Assembly (NCBI GenBank): GCA_964411785.1
Contig: CAYPMJ010000078.1
Location: 1-9,421 of the forward strand
Length of the DNA: 9,421 bases
Direction: 5' to 3'
Source: RUG626 sp964411785
GTDB taxonomy: Bacteria > Bacillota > Clostridia > Oscillospirales > Oscillospiraceae
The translations under genes and the position numbers were made by a program. The notes beneath the pieces were generated by a model that had not been told where the DNA came from, searched no databases, and was given only the letters and a program-made list of their open reading frames with translations. Numbering within the stretch: the stretch's first letter is position 1; the number at the start of each line of letters is the position of its first letter. This document shows, piece after piece, positions 7,152 to 9,421 of this stretch.

Positions 7152-7436
7152 CTACCGGAAGAGCCGCGCCAGAAAGCCGCCCTTTTCCCGGGCAGTGTCC
7201 TCATACTCAAGGCTGTACACACTGCCCAGTATGAGCACGTCCCCGCTGTCCACGCTGAGCTTCTCCATGTTAAGTCCGTCCCCGTGGACCGTCAGCCGCC
7301 CAAGCGTTGTGTCCATGATGACCTCCTGCTCGTTGAAGCTCTCAACCTCCGTGACGCCCGAGACGGATATCCTCTCGCGCCCCTCTATCACAATATTATT
7401 AGGCGCTCCGGTCATCCGGTTGTCTTCGTATGCCAT
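7152..7436 (-). CDS. yabP: Sporulation protein YabP
   Basis: 94-residue YabP-family protein, required for sporulation in B. subtilis and produced in the mother cell under SigE there. The family core is clear: NIVIEGRERISVSGVTEVESFNE near 14-36, then TTLGRLTVHGDGLNMEKLSVDSGDVLILG near 43-71, ending with a basic FLARLFR. No membrane segment is seen. ATG 7436 has AGGAGGG 7 nt upstream. It is the first gene of the minus-strand cluster and is divergent from the M23 peptidase gene. A SigE promoter is expected upstream by analogy, but no good match is visible. Confidence 0.93.
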   Translation of the reverse strand: MAYEDNRMTGAPNNIVIEGRERISVSGVTEVESFNEQEVIMDTTLGRLTVHGDGLNMEKLSVDSGDVLILGSVYSLEYEDTAREKGGFLARLFR

Positions 7437-7628
7437 AGCCGTCCCCTCCTTCCTTCACCCCTATTTTATTGATGCTGTCCCGCTTCTATTCCCGTTCCCA
7501 GGCGGACACACCCCCGGCATCACCCCGGTTTGTAACATTTAAGGGGACATAATCTTCACTTACGTAAACCGGAATGTGGTCATATTGCAGAAATTGAGGT
7601 TTTTTTCTGGCTTCTTTTGTCGCAGGTG

Positions 7629-7657
7629 TTGACATTTCCCTCAAAAGGGTGTATATT
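7629..7657 (+). promoter_or_regulatory. Sigma-A-type promoter of the M23 peptidase gene
   Basis: A perfect -35 TTGACA (7629-7634) and a -10 TATATT (7652-7657) are separated by exactly 17 nt. Transcription should start near 7664, leaving a leader of about 40 nt before ATG 7705. The spacer contains CCCT-CAAA-AGGG (7638-7649), a short inverted repeat. Confidence 0.85.
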
Positions 7658-7660
7658 CCG

Positions 7661-7690
7661 ATTGTAACTAATTGTAACCAATTTGTTACC
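7661..7690 (+). repeat. Three tandem 10-bp repeats at the transcription start, possible operator
   Basis: ATTGTAACTA (7661-7670), ATTGTAACCA (7671-7680) and ATTTGTTACC (7681-7690) lie head to tail in exact 10-bp register, between the -10 box and the ribosome site GGGAGGG (7694-7700). GTAAC (7674-7678) and GTTAC (7685-7689) also form an inverted pair 6 nt apart. A further TTGTAAC sits at 7530-7536. The position over the predicted start suits a repressor site; the protein is unknown. Confidence 0.5.
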
Positions 7691-7704
7691 ATTGGGAGGG
7701 TATT

Positions 7705-8967
7705 ATGACAACTGTTTACAATGATTACAGGGATTGTAAAAGGAGCGGGGAGGGCGCTGCTGTCTCAGGGAGACATATAAAGCGCAGAGTGAGGGTGATA
7801 GCGTCGCTGGCGACCATAGCGGGGGCGCTTCTCACATCGTTACTCCTGTGCAGCTCCTTCGGCTGCTACCTGGTGTCATACAACGGGGAGGAGCTGGGGA
7901 TGGTGAGCAGCCGTCAGGAGCTCATCTCGGCTGTTGAGCTTGCAGAGGCCGAGGCCTCCGGGATCCTAGGGCAGGACGTGAGCCTTGCGGGGGACGTCGT
8001 GGTGAGCGCCGGCCTGGGCTTCTCCGATGACGGTGCGGAGGCCGTCGCCGGACGGCTGGTGGAGAGCGTGGAAGGCATCTTATATCAATATGCCATACTG
8101 GTGGACGGAGAGCCCGTTGCCAGGGGAGAGGACTTTGAGGAGCTGGGGGATATCCTTGAGGAGCTTCTTGAGTCCTATTCAACGGACAATACGGTGTCGG
8201 TCTCCTTTGCGGAGGATGTTGCTGTGGAGGCCTTGCTTGTGAGCGAGGCGCTGGAGAGCGACCCTGAGATTATAGCTGAGATGCTTGCGCCTGAGAGCGG
8301 AGAGGGGATACTGACTGTGGAGAGCCGCGAGCTTGTCCAGGAGGTGGGCTCGCTGCCGTACACGACCGTGGTTGAGTACGATGACGAGGGCTATTCAGAC
8401 GAGGTGACCGTACTTCAGAGCGGGAGAGATGGGAGCTTTTGCGCGTCGTACCTTGTGAGCCTTGAGAACGGCGTGGAGGTCGCGTCGGTCACGGCCGAGT
8501 CCCACGTGCTGATGGACCCGACGCCTGAGGTTGTGCTGGTGGGGAGCATCCCCGGCTCACGCACGGACTCAACAGGCGAGTATCAGTGGCCGGCGGAGGG
8601 CGTCATCACATCGCTCTTCGGGAAAAGAAACGTGGATATAGGCTCAAGCAATCACAAGGGAGTGGACATCGCCAATGCCTCCGGAACCGAGGTCTACGCA
8701 GCAGACGGCGGGACGGTCATCTATGCATCGTACTCCGGCGGCAGCGGGTACGGCAACCTCATAAAGATACAGCATGACAACGGCGACGTGACATATTACG
8801 CCCATCTTAGCAAGATACTGGTGGAGGAGGGCGACAAGGTCGCCCAGGGGGATCTGATTGGAAAGATGGGGGCCACGGGGAGAGCCAGCGGGCCGCATCT
8901 TCACTTTGAGGTCCGGCCCGGCGGGGAGACGCCCCAGGACCCGCTGGATTACCTCCCGGAGAGATGA
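7705..8967 (+). CDS. Membrane-anchored G5/M23 metallopeptidase (peptidoglycan hydrolase)
   Basis: 420-residue protein expected to cut peptide bonds of peptidoglycan outside the membrane. A basic cytosolic N-terminus (to about 28) precedes one hydrophobic segment at about 29-54, a signal anchor or signal peptide. An acidic region (about 55-200, rich in Glu/Ala/Leu/Ser) follows, then a G5 domain at about 203-281 and the LytM/M23 domain at about 290-420. Catalytic features are complete: H317 and D321 (HKGVD), H367 (YYAHLS), and H398/H400 (GPHLHFEV), with the usual zinc ligands being H317, D321 and H400. G5 domains bind cell-wall sugar polymers in other proteins. ATG 7705 has GGGAGGG 4 nt upstream and a strong sigma-A promoter. 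The gene is divergent from yabP, but the promoter type suggests vegetative expression. The substrate bond is not predictable from sequence. Confidence 0.92.
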   Translation: MTTVYNDYRDCKRSGEGAAVSGRHIKRRVRVIASLATIAGALLTSLLLCSSFGCYLVSYNGEELGMVSSRQELISAVELAEAEASGILGQDVSLAGDVVVSAGLGFSDDGAEAVAGRLVESVEGILYQYAILVDGEPVARGEDFEELGDILEELLESYSTDNTVSVSFAEDVAVEALLVSEALESDPEIIAEMLAPESGEGILTVESRELVQEVGSLPYTTVVEYDDEGYSDEVTVLQSGRDGSFCASYLVSLENGVEVASVTAESHVLMDPTPEVVLVGSIPGSRTDSTGEYQWPAEGVITSLFGKRNVDIGSSNHKGVDIANASGTEVYAADGGTVIYASYSGGSGYGNLIKIQHDNGDVTYYAHLSKILVEEGDKVAQGDLIGKMGATGRASGPHLHFEVRPGGETPQDPLDYLPER

Positions 8968-8981
8968 AAAGCTTATTAAAC

Positions 8982-9087
8982 CTGACGCTCGTAATTAAAG
9001 TGAAGCGCCCGGCCTTAGACAGGTGTTCGTAGAACAGGTTTAGACTGAAATTACGAAATGAGCATCTGTCAGACGGGATTGGCTGAC
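8982..9087 (+). other. Foldable RNA segment upstream of a terminator
   Basis: No gene is seen here. TCGTAATT (8989-8996) pairs perfectly with AATTACGA (9049-9056), and CTGAC (8982-8986) with GTCAG (9068-9072) outside it. TGTTC (9024-9028) and GAACA (9032-9036) make an inner hairpin around GTA, flanked by direct repeats TTAGAC (9015-9020, 9040-9045) and ACAGG (9019-9023, 9034-9038). The same GTCAG can instead pair with CTGAC at 9083-9087. It could be a structured 3' UTR of the peptidase mRNA, a small RNA, or a remnant of a mobile element; no known RNA family was recognised. Confidence 0.4.
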
Positions 9088-9093
9088 GAAAAA

Positions 9094-9136
9094 GACACCA
9101 TGTTCAGCTTTAGGGCTGGATATGGCGTCTTTTTTT
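9094..9136 (+). terminator. Strong intrinsic terminator
   Basis: The arms GACACCATGTTCAGC (9094-9108) and GCTGGATATGGCGTC (9115-9129) make a 15-bp stem with one A/C mismatch and two G-U pairs around a TTTAGG loop. Seven T (9130-9136) follow. Five A precede the stem (9089-9093), so it may also work on the minus strand. It probably ends the M23 peptidase transcript, although it lies 127 nt past that stop. Confidence 0.9.
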
Positions 9137-9180
9137 GTGTGCGCCCGGTGAGCGCACGTTCTATAGGGTGAAAGACCCGA
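9137..9180 (+). mobile_element. Truncated 5' end of a group II (class C) intron
   Basis: Directly after the terminator T-tract the sequence begins GTGTGCGCCCGG and resembles the 5' end of group IIC introns such as that of Oceanobacillus iheyensis (from memory: GTGTGCCCGG..., then TCTATAGGGTGA...GTCCCGAAC). Here GTGCGC (9139-9144) pairs with GCGCAC (9152-9157), followed by TTCTATAGGGTGAAAGACCC with a GGGT/ACCC hairpin (9166-9178). Class C introns are known to insert just downstream of intrinsic terminators, exactly this position. A further TCGTCCA/TGGACGA hairpin (9182-9210) may still belong to it. No domain V and no maturase/reverse transcriptase follow, so it is a remnant; its right limit lies somewhere in 9180-9233. 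Confidence 0.55.
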
Positions 9181-9233
9181 ATCGTCCATATTGCTCTCAA
9201 AGCTGGACGAAATGAGTCTTCTCCGGATGGAAG

Positions 9234-9421
9234 TTATTCCTGAACGGCATCAGCACGGACGGTGTTCAGGACATCCAGATAACCTAAAATCTCGCTTTCA
9301 TCCCGGTTCCTCGGTGTAGTCTTTTCCTCTATCAACTGCCTGATGCGGGTACTCGTAGTCACAATGCCCTCAATTTTATTGGATGCTTCGGTGCTTTGAA
9401 TTTTTGCAACTTCAATCAGGC
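9234..9421 (-). pseudogene. Fic-family protein fragment (N-terminal part only)
   Basis: The frame enters from the right edge (first full codon at 9419) and ends at TAA 9236-9234, giving 61 residues. IQSTEASNKIEGIVTT, followed by a charged helix and ESEILGYLDVLNTV, matches the N-terminal region of Fic-domain adenylyltransferases of the Fic_N type. SNKIEG fits the class II inhibitory motif (S/T)xxxE(G/N). The frame then ends with RADAVQE and a stop. The sequence that should follow (HRDLY-like segment and the HPFxxGNGR catalytic loop) is not found in any frame down to the intron remnant. The start lies outside the window. Base composition is more AT-rich than the other genes, which suggests acquisition. 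It could still be one part of a split gene, but a broken copy is more likely. Confidence 0.65.

Larger units (their letters stand above)
7437..7704. other. Divergent intergenic region
   Basis: 268 nt between the divergent yabP and M23 genes. It holds the ribosome site of yabP on the left, and the promoter, repeats and ribosome site of the peptidase gene on the right. No open frame of note lies in it. The middle (about 7500-7620) has a CCCCGG direct repeat and a weak 6-bp CAGAAA/TTTCTG hairpin, neither convincing as a signal. No clear SigE box for yabP was found. Confidence 0.6.

Noticed and set aside
7437..7500. SigE-like boxes upstream of yabP (GGAATAGA then CATCAATA on the minus strand)
   Set aside because: The spacing of about 10 nt is too short and the -10 match is poor, so it is not reported as a promoter even though SigE control is expected.
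9181..9233. Continuation of the Fic protein in another frame past the stop
   Set aside because: None of the three minus-strand frames gives the expected HRDLY or HPFxxGNGR-type sequence, so a simple frameshift was not supported.
1..9421. CRISPR array, tRNA, rRNA, intact insertion sequence or prophage genes
   Set aside because: No regularly spaced repeats, no tRNA/rRNA motifs and no transposase or phage proteins were seen on either strand.

Overview
The window looks like chromosomal DNA of a fairly GC-rich, endospore-forming Firmicute, most likely a clostridium of the Oscillospiraceae type. This placement is inferred from the spore genes yabP and yabQ, the strong GGAGG-type ribosome sites and the Gram-positive lipoprotein and M23/G5 proteins. 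No marker gene fixes the genus.

Positions 1-5778 (+ strand) hold a tightly packed gene run: the 3' nine-tenths of secA, pgeF (YfiH/YlmD family), a family 5 solute-binding lipoprotein that overlaps pgeF by 4 nt, cytidine deaminase, and a small ferritin-like protein whose ribosome site lies inside a hairpin. A hairpin terminator at 5809-5849 separates this run from the convergent cluster. That cluster (minus strand, 7436 down to 5856) is the conserved sporulation/division order yabP-yabQ-divIC-yabR. The 3' end of the yabQ reading frame runs 182 nt into divIC and looks frameshifted.

The 268-nt divergent region 7437-7704 carries a textbook sigma-A promoter (TTGACA, 17 nt, TATATT) followed by three tandem 10-bp repeats, and drives a membrane-anchored G5/M23 peptidase (7705-8967). 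The right end (8968-9421) is a patchwork. It holds a foldable RNA segment, then a very strong terminator hairpin, then directly against its T-tract what looks like the 5' end of a group IIC intron. Beyond that, on the minus strand, lies a fragment of a Fic-family protein that ends at a stop before any catalytic core.

Most of the window is ordinary housekeeping and sporulation sequence. The points worth a second look are the His-to-Met change at the expected metal site of PgeF, the YabQ frame, the two RNA/operator-like leaders, and the intron/Fic scar at the right edge. I did not find a complete undescribed system.
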